DNA of 12,867 nucleotides from Allobrachymonas sp. (lineage in GTDB: Bacteria > Pseudomonadota > Gammaproteobacteria > Burkholderiales > Burkholderiaceae_C), in the NCBI GenBank assembly GCA_018054915.1, contig JAGPIR010000016.1, forward strand, positions 1 through 12,867. Direction: 5' to 3'. The number at the start of each line of letters is the position of its first letter. Position 1 is the first letter of the stretch. Positions 7,114 through 12,748 of the stretch are shown here, piece after piece. Below the pieces are notes generated by a model that did not search any database, had not been told where the DNA came from, and saw nothing but the letters and a program-made list of their open reading frames with translations. Made by a program: the position numbers and the translations under genes.

Positions 7114-7461
7114 TCAGCTCACGTGCGCCACGCCGTACTGTGAAGACAGATAGCGCCGGATCTGATCAGGATTGTCGATGAAACGGGCTCCTTTGTGTGT
7201 TCGGATCTCAACACTGCAATCCACCGGTACCTGTTCACTGCCCAGCACCAACACAGGAGCGGATTGATTGTCCTCGCCAATGAGCGTAATGATGGCCGCA
7301 CGCGGGCGCGGCGCATCAATGTAATGCACATCGATCTTGTTGCGCAACTGCGGAAAGAAACTCAACAGTCCTTCTACGGCTACCGAGTCGCCACAATAGA
7401 ATGGACCTTCCGACTCCTTGAAAAATCCGGGTTTGAGCATGAACAACTGATCTTTTTGCAT
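7114..7461 (-). CDS. DUF3088 domain protein
   Basis: A 115-residue cytosolic protein matching the DUF3088 pattern: an N-terminal beta strand QLFMLKPGF, then FYCGDSVAVEGLLSFFPQL with Cys23, YIDAPRPRAAII, and the conserved GEDNQSAPVLVLG. The layout (strand, Cys-containing turn, helix) recalls thioredoxin or glutathione-transferase N-terminal domains, but no enzyme activity is established for this family as far as I know. The ATG at 7461 has AAGG about 7 nt upstream. It is divergent from ftrA with 107 bp between the starts, so it is the obvious candidate target of that regulator. It lies upstream of metC on the same strand, but the metC promoter region separates them. Confidence 0.8.
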   Translation of the reverse strand: MQKDQLFMLKPGFFKESEGPFYCGDSVAVEGLLSFFPQLRNKIDVHYIDAPRPRAAIITLIGEDNQSAPVLVLGSEQVPVDCSVEIRTHKGARFIDNPDQIRRYLSSQYGVAHVS

Positions 7462-7568
7462 GGTGGATCCTTAGGTTAAGAGGTTCAACGAATGGAACGA
7501 TGCGGGCCATTGGGGCGAATACATCGTGGTTGAAATGGTAGGAAACACCTGCAAGACAAAGAAGTGGC

Positions 7569-8567
7569 ATGAATGACAATGTGCGTAATAATTCTGCCAA
7601 TATGGAACCCTCCCGCATGGAACTAGGATTGGTGGCTGTCATCGTGTACGACGGGCTGAGCCTGTTCGAATATGGCTGCGCGGTTGAAGTTTTCGGTCTA
7701 CCACGGCCCGAAATGGGCGAACACTGGTACCGCTTTGCCTCCTGCGCGGCAGAGCCCGGCGTGTTGCGCGGGGCGGGCGGCATACAGCTCCAGCCCTCCG
7801 ATGGCCTGGAGCTGCTGGAGCAGGCGCGCACCATCATCGTTCCTGGATGGCGTGGCATTGAAGCCCCCGTCCCCGGGCCGCTGTGCGAAGCCCTGCGGCA
7901 GGCCCATGCACGCGGTGCACGCATTCTGTCCATCTGCACGGGAGCGTTCGTGCTGGCAGCCGCAGGACTTCTGGACGGTAGGCGCGCCACCACGCACTGG
8001 CGCCATGCCCCCGCGCTGGCGGTTCGTTATCCGAGGGTGCAGGTGCAGGCTGACGTGCTGTACGTCGATGTCGGCTCCATCCTCACATCGGCCGGAAGCG
8101 CGGCCGGCATCGACCTGTGCTTGCACCTGATCCGCCGCGATCTGGGCCCGCGCATGGCAAACCAGGTGGCAAGGCGCCTGGTCATGCCTCCACACCGCGA
8201 AGGCGGACAGGCGCAGTACATCGAAGAGCCCGTCTCCCGGCGTGCCAGCGCATCACTGGCCCCGCTGCTCGACGCCATACGCGCTAACCTGGGCGGGGAC
8301 TGGACCATCATCAAGATGGCCGCTCACACCGCCAGCAGCGCGCGCAGCTTCCAGCGCCATTTCGTCAACAGCATGGGCATGCCGCCTGGTGAATGGCTTT
8401 TGATGCAGCGCTTAGCTGCAGCCAAAACATTGCTTGAAGAAACAGAAGCTGGCGTGGAAGCAATTGCGGTGCAGGTCGGATTTGGGGAGGCCGCCACACT
8501 GCGCAGCCATTTCCGCAGGCGGCTCGGCACCAGCCCTGGCGGTTACCGCAAACGGTTCAGGATATAG
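7569..8567 (+). CDS. ftrA: GlxA/FtrA-family AraC-type transcriptional regulator
   Basis: A 332-residue regulator with an N-terminal DJ-1/PfpI-like (class I glutamine amidotransferase fold) sensor and a C-terminal AraC helix-turn-helix. The sensor begins VAVIVYDGLSLFEYGCAVEV (22-41) and has the nucleophile-elbow region ILSICTGAFVLAAAGLLDG with Cys123 and then ATTHW, as in FtrA-like proteins. SAGSAAGIDLCLHLIRRDLG and RRLVMPPHREGGQAQ close the domain. From about residue 235 two helix-turn-helix units follow, ending GTSPGGYRKRF, typical of AraC. The ATG at 7569 has only a weak AAGAAG upstream; in-frame ATGs at 7602 and 7617 are alternatives. It is the only clear plus-strand gene. The effector is unknown; the divergent DUF3088 gene is the likely target. 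Confidence 0.87.
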   Translation: MNDNVRNNSANMEPSRMELGLVAVIVYDGLSLFEYGCAVEVFGLPRPEMGEHWYRFASCAAEPGVLRGAGGIQLQPSDGLELLEQARTIIVPGWRGIEAPVPGPLCEALRQAHARGARILSICTGAFVLAAAGLLDGRRATTHWRHAPALAVRYPRVQVQADVLYVDVGSILTSAGSAAGIDLCLHLIRRDLGPRMANQVARRLVMPPHREGGQAQYIEEPVSRRASASLAPLLDAIRANLGGDWTIIKMAAHTASSARSFQRHFVNSMGMPPGEWLLMQRLAAAKTLLEETEAGVEAIAVQVGFGEAATLRSHFRRRLGTSPGGYRKRFRI

Positions 8568-8931
8568 CCGGACTTCATCCTGAGCACCCTGTTGAAGAGT
8601 CCAGGCTGCAAATAGGTGGCGAGAGATGCCTGGGGTGCTGTTTCCAGCAGATTGTGGGGTAATGTCTCGGGAACAGCATTGGCCAGTAAGCATGCGCCGA
8701 GCAACGGTGGGCAGCTAGGCGGGCCAATAGGTCAAAGGGGTTGCGGTTACAAGTGGTATAGGCCAAAGCCTCAATTGCGATTGCTGTTTGCGAGGCACAT
8801 TAGACCCGCTTGCAATCTGTCCCTTCTCGGTCTTGCGCTTAGTCTCATACCGGTAGCAGAATTCACTTACGGTGAACACACCACAGGCCAGTCAGGAACA
8901 ACAGGACGGCAATGACAAGTCGCGCAGGATA
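8568..8931. other. Intergenic stretch between ftrA and the second ABC permease gene
   Basis: 364 bases between convergent ftrA and permease genes. No ATPase gene or remnant of one is visible here, although an ABC operon would often place it here. A minus-strand frame is open from 8731 to its TAA at 8543 and has a moderately protein-like part (LLANAVPETLPHNLLETAPQ), but it lacks a start and family resemblance. No intrinsic terminator was found for either flanking gene. Confidence 0.5.
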
Positions 8932-9684
8932 TCAACGTCCGCGCTGGTTGCTGGGGGCTTCGAGTTTTCCACCCAGCCAAGCCAGCGAGAAGGTCAGTAC
9001 CAGATAAATGGCAGAAATAGCCAGATAAGGCTCCCAGTATCGGGCATGCGCCCCGGCAACGGTGCGGGCGGCAAAGGCGATTTCGGCTAAGCCGATTGCC
9101 GATACGAGTGATGAATCCTTGATCAGGGTAACGCCTTCGTTGATCAGTGCTGGCATCATGCGGCGAAATGCTTGTGGCAATACAATGAAACGCATGGTTT
9201 GGGCGTGAGTCAGACCCAGGCTCCAACTAGCCTGAATCTGTCCCTGATGAATGCTCTGCACTCCGGCGCGGATGATCTCGGAAATGTAGGCTCCCGAATT
9301 AAGCAATAGCGCCAGCACGCCTGAGGCCAGCGCACCGTGTTCCTGCCGGAACGTACGCGCCATATCGCCCGATATGAGCAAACCGCCGTCGGTATTGATC
9401 AATAGGGGCATCAATGCGAAGTGCACCAGCAGAATCTGCACAAACAGCGGTGTTCCGCGGAAGAAAGTGACGTACACCTTGGCCAGAAGGCGCAGTCCTG
9501 AAAGAATCGGGCGTAGCCATGGCTGTCTAGGCTTGGGACCCTCTTCCGTACTGCGAAGCAGGCCCAGAAGAAGTCCCAGCACCAGACCGGCGGAAAGCGA
9601 CACAAGCACCAGCTTGAGCGTCATCCATACACCGCTCATGAACAGCGGCAAATAGTCGACCAGAATATCCCAGCGTAGATTCAT
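8932..9684 (-). CDS. Polar amino-acid ABC transporter permease
   Basis: A 250-residue inner-membrane permease of the His/Glu/Gln/Arg/opine family, slightly longer than the two permeases at 3.2-4.6 kb because of an insertion (LLINTDGGLLISGDMARTFR) between the first helices and ALASGVLALLLNSGAYISEI. FFRGTPLFVQILL and the EAA loop ASWSLGLTHAQTMRFIVLPQ are intact, followed by AFRRMMPALINEG. It follows the lipoprotein binding-protein gene by 55 nt and should homodimerise, since no second permease gene is near. No ATPase gene follows. The ATG at 9684 has no good ribosome binding site and lies just after a hairpin. Confidence 0.92.
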   Translation of the reverse strand: MNLRWDILVDYLPLFMSGVWMTLKLVLVSLSAGLVLGLLLGLLRSTEEGPKPRQPWLRPILSGLRLLAKVYVTFFRGTPLFVQILLVHFALMPLLINTDGGLLISGDMARTFRQEHGALASGVLALLLNSGAYISEIIRAGVQSIHQGQIQASWSLGLTHAQTMRFIVLPQAFRRMMPALINEGVTLIKDSSLVSAIGLAEIAFAARTVAGAHARYWEPYLAISAIYLVLTFSLAWLGGKLEAPSNQRGR

Positions 9685-9688
9685 GGTG

Positions 9689-9717
9689 GCGGCGTATCAG
9701 GAAAAAGGCAACGCCGC
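9689..9717 (-). promoter_or_regulatory. Intercistronic hairpin before permease start
   Basis: A perfect 7-bp inverted repeat (GCGGCGT and ACGCCGC) with a 15-nt loop sits in the 55-nt gap between the binding-protein and permease genes, ending 4 nt before the permease ATG at 9684. The loop carries a T5 run. It may reduce permease translation or protect the upstream mRNA, parallel to the hairpin at 4639-4660 in the other importer operon. Confidence 0.45.
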
Positions 9718-9739
9718 TAGGGGCGAGCTGGTTGGGCGC

Positions 9740-10564
9740 TTATTGCTTCGCAGCAGGCTTGAAGTATTTGGCGTAGATCTTGTCGTAGGTGCCGTCGGCT
9801 TTGATGGCAGCCAGTCCCTGATTGATTTTTTCCAACAATTCAGTGTTGCCTTTTTTCACAACAATACCGAACTGCTCCGGCGCAAAGCTGGAGTCTTCCA
9901 CGATCTTGAGTTGCTCGGCGCCGTTGTTGGCTACATAGTGTTCAACTACGCCGTTGTCGCCCACTACCGCATCTACTCCATGGGCTTTGAGTTCATCCAG
10001 TGCCATTGGCGTGCTTTCAAAACGCTTGATCAAGGCGCTGGTTTTGCCTTGCAGTTTGGTCACGGCTTCATCGCCAGTGGTGCCAGTTTGCACGCCGACC
10101 TTGAGTGTTTTCAGGTCTGCTAAGCGCGTAACTTTTGAATCCTTGCCAATGGCGATCTGCAGGCGAGAATCAAAATATGGGGCACTGAAATCCATGGTTT
10201 GCTTGCGAGTATCGGTAATTGTTACCGAAGAGATTAGGATGTCGCGGTCACCCTGTGCCAACGAGTTGAAAATACCTTCCCACGGCGTGTTGACGAACTT
10301 GACCTTGAATCCGCCTTTTTCAGCCGCAGCCTTGAGTACATCAATGTCGAAGCCCACGATGTCGCCGTTGGCTGCTTGTGACTCAAACGGTGCATAAGCG
10401 GCGTCGGTGCCGACTACATATTCCTTGGCGTTGGCAGTGGCTGATGCCGGGGCCGATGCTGCAGGTGCTGGCGGCTGTTGTTTGCTGCAACTAGCTAGCC
10501 CTGCCAGCAGAAAAGTAGTTACGGCCACGCCAAACAAACGGGAGAAAAAGCGGCGGTTTTGCAT
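9740..10564 (-). CDS. Lipoprotein amino-acid-binding protein of ABC importer
   Basis: A 274-residue family 3 solute-binding protein. The N-terminus has Arg residues, a hydrophobic stretch and a lipobox LASC with Cys26, so it is probably a lipoprotein anchored in the envelope. An Ala/Pro/Gln-rich linker (27-46) leads to the mature domain: YVVGTDAAYAPFESQAANGD, GFDIDVLKAAAEKGG, then FVNTPWEGIFNSLAQGDRDI, SVTITDTRKQTMDFSAPYF and VGVQTGTTGDEA. TITDTRKQTMDFS is typical of the basic/polar amino-acid (ArtJ/HisJ-like) group. The ATG at 10564 has AAAGGA 4 nt upstream. It is the first gene of a two-gene unit with the permease. The exact ligand is not determinable by eye. Confidence 0.9.
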   Translation of the reverse strand: MQNRRFFSRLFGVAVTTFLLAGLASCSKQQPPAPAASAPASATANAKEYVVGTDAAYAPFESQAANGDIVGFDIDVLKAAAEKGGFKVKFVNTPWEGIFNSLAQGDRDILISSVTITDTRKQTMDFSAPYFDSRLQIAIGKDSKVTRLADLKTLKVGVQTGTTGDEAVTKLQGKTSALIKRFESTPMALDELKAHGVDAVVGDNGVVEHYVANNGAEQLKIVEDSSFAPEQFGIVVKKGNTELLEKINQGLAAIKADGTYDKIYAKYFKPAAKQ

Positions 10565-10846
10565 AAAGTCCTTTCACAAGTCAGATCGTGCGGCGCAGCG
10601 GGCACACAAACTGCCTTGCCTGAGACGTCCGCGGGCAAACTGCGACATTGTACGCTGGGCATTGCATGTGGATGTTGATAGATGCTGTGGCAGTTGCCCG
10701 GAGTATCTCGAATCGTTGCGAAACTGTTCAAGTTTTTGGGGGTAGTTTGGAAACGGTCGAGCATTCTCGTGCAAAACATTGCTTCGTCGTGCAGGGAATG
10801 GCCACACAACCGTTCCACCTCTCACGCCAGTGAAAAACTGGAGGGT
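10565..10846. other. Upstream region of the second ABC operon
   Basis: 282 bases without a convincing gene. On the minus strand TACAAT near 10648 is a possible -10 element for the binding-protein gene but lacks a good -35. TTGAAC followed 18 nt later by GATACT is an alternative. Just after the receiver-domain gene a small 5-bp hairpin (CCAGT and ACTGG, 10827-10841) has no T-run after it. I see nothing else here. Confidence 0.35.
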
Positions 10847-11137
10847 TTACCCTGTGTGGCGATATATCGATGCAACCGCTGCTTCCATCTTCGACCTTGC
10901 AGATGGATTCGCCGTATGCAGATGAATGATCGGCGGGCGCCTGCCATGAACAACAACCTGTTCCTCAATCCATTCGAGCACCGAGTATCCAGTCCCGCGC
11001 GTATCGTCACCAAGGTCGTGATCAAGCGATAATTCCGTGACCGTTCCCGCCTTCAGTAATCCGATAACCTCATCATGCCAACACACCCGCACCCATCCGA
11101 CAGGTGCAGGTCGCTCGTCATCAAGAAAGACTTTCAT
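10847..11137 (-). CDS. Cyclic-phosphate processing receiver-domain (cREC) protein
   Basis: A 96-residue single-domain protein of the cREC group, a divergent response-regulator receiver domain. It has been proposed, from genomic associations with RNA repair and RNA-processing enzymes, to act on cyclic phosphate ends; I know of no biochemical proof. Seen: KVFLDDERPAP with the acidic Asp6-Asp7 pair, SLDHDLGDD (37-45) in place of the usual phospho-acceptor strand, GYSVLEWIEE, and HLHTANPSAR (72-81). There is no output domain. The ATG at 11137 follows the TAG of the GIY-YIG gene by 2 nt, so the two are translationally coupled. No clear ribosome binding site of its own is seen. Confidence 0.82.
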   Translation of the reverse strand: MKVFLDDERPAPVGWVRVCWHDEVIGLLKAGTVTELSLDHDLGDDTRGTGYSVLEWIEEQVVVHGRRPPIIHLHTANPSARSKMEAAVASIYRHTG

Positions 11138-11139
11138 GG

Positions 11140-11574
11140 CTATGAGCCGGGTCTGTTGCTATTGTGTTCCGTATCCAATCGGCCTATTAAGAAGAGTTCC
11201 AAGGCGTTGGATAGATATGCCTGCTCTGGCTCAAATCCAATTGTTACCAAACCTCCGGCATCCTCCAACCGCGAATCATTGGGTCGATATACCCCTTCAC
11301 TTACAACTCGTACATAGGCATTACCTATGCGTGCGCCAAGTCCATGTCCCCTATAAGGCCCCCCACCTCGGGATGAAGCGACGCCAATATAAGTAACCAT
11401 GCCCTCATTGCTAACAAAGGCATAAACACCCTGTTTGTTGTAATTCGGCCCACTTCCAATGAATGTCCAGCGATCAGACCATTCAGGTGATGATTTGCCA
11501 ATCTTTGTTTCATTCCAGTGCAAGAAAAAAAAGTCTGCGGTCAGTACTTTCAGATTTTCCAACGTTGCATTCAT
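11140..11574 (-). CDS. GIY-YIG-fold nuclease-like protein
   Basis: A 144-residue protein whose centre matches the GIY-YIG fold: QGVYAFVSNEG (GVY, 49-51), VTYIGVASSR (YIG, 62-64), HGLGARIGNAY with the expected Arg82, ALELFLIGRL with the expected metal-binding Glu126, and a final EHNSNRPGS with Asn residues where many members have one. All main catalytic positions appear present, so it could be an active nuclease. The first 45 residues (NATLENLKVLTADFFFLHWN) are not recognised. The ATG at 11574 is chosen over a GTG at 11703 because GGGAG lies about 7 nt upstream, whereas the extra 43 residues look non-coding. It overlaps no other gene and is followed by the cREC gene after 2 nt. Confidence 0.72.
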   Translation of the reverse strand: MNATLENLKVLTADFFFLHWNETKIGKSSPEWSDRWTFIGSGPNYNKQGVYAFVSNEGMVTYIGVASSRGGGPYRGHGLGARIGNAYVRVVSEGVYRPNDSRLEDAGGLVTIGFEPEQAYLSNALELFLIGRLDTEHNSNRPGS

Positions 11575-11630
11575 TGCCAATCTCCCGATGCTGTTTAAGT
11601 TTTCGGCCAACCTAGAGGCTGACCGCAAGA

Positions 11631-11653
11631 CAAAGCACCGGTACAAAGCACCG
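11631..11653. repeat. Two direct 10-bp repeats, period 13
   Basis: CAAAGCACCG occurs at 11631-11640 and again at 11644-11653, separated by GTA. The pair lies 57-79 bp upstream of the GIY-YIG start, a place where an operator or promoter could be. Function unknown. Confidence 0.5.
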
Positions 11654-11689
11654 CCCCACCAGTGCCGACTTCTCGTAGGTTTAGAGGAT

Positions 11690-11794
11690 TCAGCGTAACT
11701 CACCTAATGCATTGACATAGTCTCGAAGGCCCAGGCTTTCTTCGTCAATACGTTGTAGCGGTACATCTGTCAATCTGAGTATTCGAGATTGCAT
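11690..11794 (-). pseudogene. 34-residue ORF, possibly N-terminal remnant of a KAP-type NTPase
   Basis: ATG at 11794 to TGA at 11690. The product starts MQSRILRLTDVPLQRIDEES and ends LGLRDYVNALGELR. The order D-x-P, acidic pair, Leu-Gly, Tyr, Leu resembles the first residues of KAP-family P-loop NTPases, just before their Walker A, but the frame stops there. No ATPase motif follows in any frame. It is either a small protein or, more likely, a truncated remnant. No ribosome binding site was noticed. Confidence 0.25.
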
Positions 11795-11826
11795 TTTGTG
11801 ATTCCATGTGAGTTTAGGCTGTCGCA

Positions 11827-11859
11827 CCAGATGAACGCATCACTTGATGCGTCCTCTGG
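11827..11859. repeat. Extended imperfect palindrome
   Basis: ACGCATCA, CT, TGATGCGT is a perfect 8+2+8 inverted repeat at 11835-11852. Outside it CCAGA (11827-11831) and TCTGG (11855-11859) also pair, with 3 and 2 unpaired bases between the arms. It starts 21 bp downstream of the repeat-protein stop. There is no T-run on either strand, so it is not an obvious intrinsic terminator. A dimeric protein site or an RNA hairpin protecting the repeat-protein mRNA are both possible. Confidence 0.55.
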
Positions 11860-11879
11860 GAATTTGATCGTGAAGCAGG

Positions 11880-12200
11880 CTACCAAAGCTTCAAAACAAG
11901 TTGAGCGGCTATAACCAGAATTGGCTGGCCTTTGGTTTCATATGTGTTGGATGAGTTCGCGCTCGTTTTGGGCTTCACCTTGCCTCCTTCAACAACCCAG
12001 GTATTCGATGAACTGGCGCTTGTCTTCGGTTTGAGCTCCTTGCCATCCCAAAGCCACGTATTTGATGAACTGGCACCGGTCTTCGGTTTTATTTCCCTGC
12101 CGTCGAATATCCATGTGTTGGATGAACTGGCCCCGGTCTTTGGCTTGAGTTCCTTTCCGTCGGAAACCCAGTTCTTGGAAAGTTCGATCATATTTGCCAT
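11880..12200 (-). CDS. Small four-repeat protein (4-fold beta-flower-like)
   Basis: A 106-residue protein built from four tandem 19-residue repeats (residues 11-29, 30-48, 49-67, 68-86), each with the pattern W-x-x-D/E-G-x-x-(L/I/V)-K-P-K-T-(G/S)-A-x-S-S-N-T. A hydrophobic tail, ILVIAAQLVLKLW, follows. The pattern of W..DG strands repeated four times fits what Pfam calls a 4-fold beta-flower protein, a fold whose function I do not know; this match is from memory. The ATG at 12200 has an excellent AGGAG six nt upstream, and that sequence overlaps the stop codon region of the WYL gene, so the two are co-transcribed and coupled. No signal peptide is seen. Its composition is more AT-rich than the transporter genes. 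Confidence 0.75.
   Translation of the reverse strand: MANMIELSKNWVSDGKELKPKTGASSSNTWIFDGREIKPKTGASSSNTWLWDGKELKPKTSASSSNTWVVEGGKVKPKTSANSSNTYETKGQPILVIAAQLVLKLW
11944..12171 (-). repeat. Four tandem 57-bp repeats inside the beta-flower-like gene
   Basis: Units at 11944-12000, 12001-12057, 12058-12114 and 12115-12171, each 19 codons. All keep a recognisable core (plus strand GATGAACTGG in three units, GATGAGTTCG in the fourth). The unit nearest the C-terminus (11944-12000) is the most diverged. They code for the repeated protein motif and probably arose by duplication. Confidence 0.85.
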
Positions 12201-12211
12201 TACTCGCTCCT

Positions 12212-12691
12212 TTAGCGTTTTGAAATATCACTGACTGCATCACCAAATCCCCGCAGCCACCAATCCAGCATATAAGAATCCACGACGGTTGCTGTGATCC
12301 AATACGTTTCATCTTCTTCGACCACTTGCTGATCCTCGGACAGTGGAGATTCAAGCAGGTGAAGGCCGGCATCCTTTTCAATCCGGAAGGCAAGTTTGAT
12401 TTTCTTACCATTACCGTACCCGAAGCGGCCATCATCATCGAATTTCTTCAGGTCAAATTCAGCAGGCCGCTCAAAGGTGAACGATGATGCCTTGGCCGAG
12501 ATTATCCGATGCAGTGCAAGGCTGCGTTCGTTGTCGTAGCTATCGAAACGGCACACGAGATACATCCGCTGCCCCTGCTGCGCAAGGCCAAGCGGCATGA
12601 CACGGCTTTCGAGTTTCTTGCCCGCTGCATTGCGATATTCGACGGTTAGCCACTGGTCGTCATAGAGGGCTGCGCTGACCTGCTCGAACAC
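12212..12691 (-). CDS. WYL-domain protein lacking the N-terminal DNA-binding part
   Basis: 159 residues from a GTG at 12691. They cover the WYL domain (LTVEYRNAAGKKLESRVMPL, then MYLVCRFDSYDNERSLALHR) and the C-terminal extension (LAFRIEKDAGLHLLESPLSE, then ITATVVDSYMLDWWLRGFGD). WYL proteins are usually ligand-sensing transcription regulators with an N-terminal winged helix-turn-helix, often linked to phage defence. Here the frame stays open upstream to 12748 and reads VTVVSTSQPLLPPKVDPA, typical of the normal linker before the WYL domain. It then meets an in-frame TGA at 12749, and no helix-turn-helix follows. No ribosome binding site precedes the GTG. This is a 5'-truncated gene, possibly a pseudogene whose 3' half still carries the coupled repeat-protein gene. 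Confidence 0.75.
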   Translation of the reverse strand: MFEQVSAALYDDQWLTVEYRNAAGKKLESRVMPLGLAQQGQRMYLVCRFDSYDNERSLALHRIISAKASSFTFERPAEFDLKKFDDDGRFGYGNGKKIKLAFRIEKDAGLHLLESPLSEDQQVVEEDETYWITATVVDSYMLDWWLRGFGDAVSDISKR

Positions 12692-12748
12692 GGCCGGATC
12701 GACTTTGGGCGGTAGCAGTGGCTGGCTGGTGCTGACAACGGTAACCGA

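Larger units (their letters stand above)
11575..11879. other. Upstream region of GIY-YIG/cREC unit with decayed short frames
   Basis: About 305 bases between the GIY-YIG and repeat-protein genes. It contains a 10-bp direct repeat (11631-11653), a long imperfect palindrome (11827-11859) and two short minus-strand frames: a 34-codon ORF at 11690-11794 and a frame ending at 11770 that reads TIKFPEDASSDAFIWCDSLN upstream of its stop. These look like remnants of former genes rather than functional ones. Confidence 0.45.

Noticed and set aside
7092..7181. 29-codon plus-strand ORF with a good AGGAG, possible leader peptide
   Set aside because: It overlaps the DUF3088 coding end antisense and no plus-strand gene follows that it could control.
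7316..7993. 225-codon open frame on the minus strand
   Set aside because: It covers the start of ftrA and of the DUF3088 gene in wrong frames; Pro/Ser/Arg-rich shadow composition.
8543..8731. Minus-strand open frame with a moderately protein-like stretch after ftrA
   Set aside because: No start codon with a ribosome binding site, overlaps the ftrA end, and no recognised family.
11574..11703. N-terminal extension of the GIY-YIG protein to a GTG at 11703
   Set aside because: The extra 43 residues look non-coding and cover the direct repeat; the ATG at 11574 has a good ribosome binding site.
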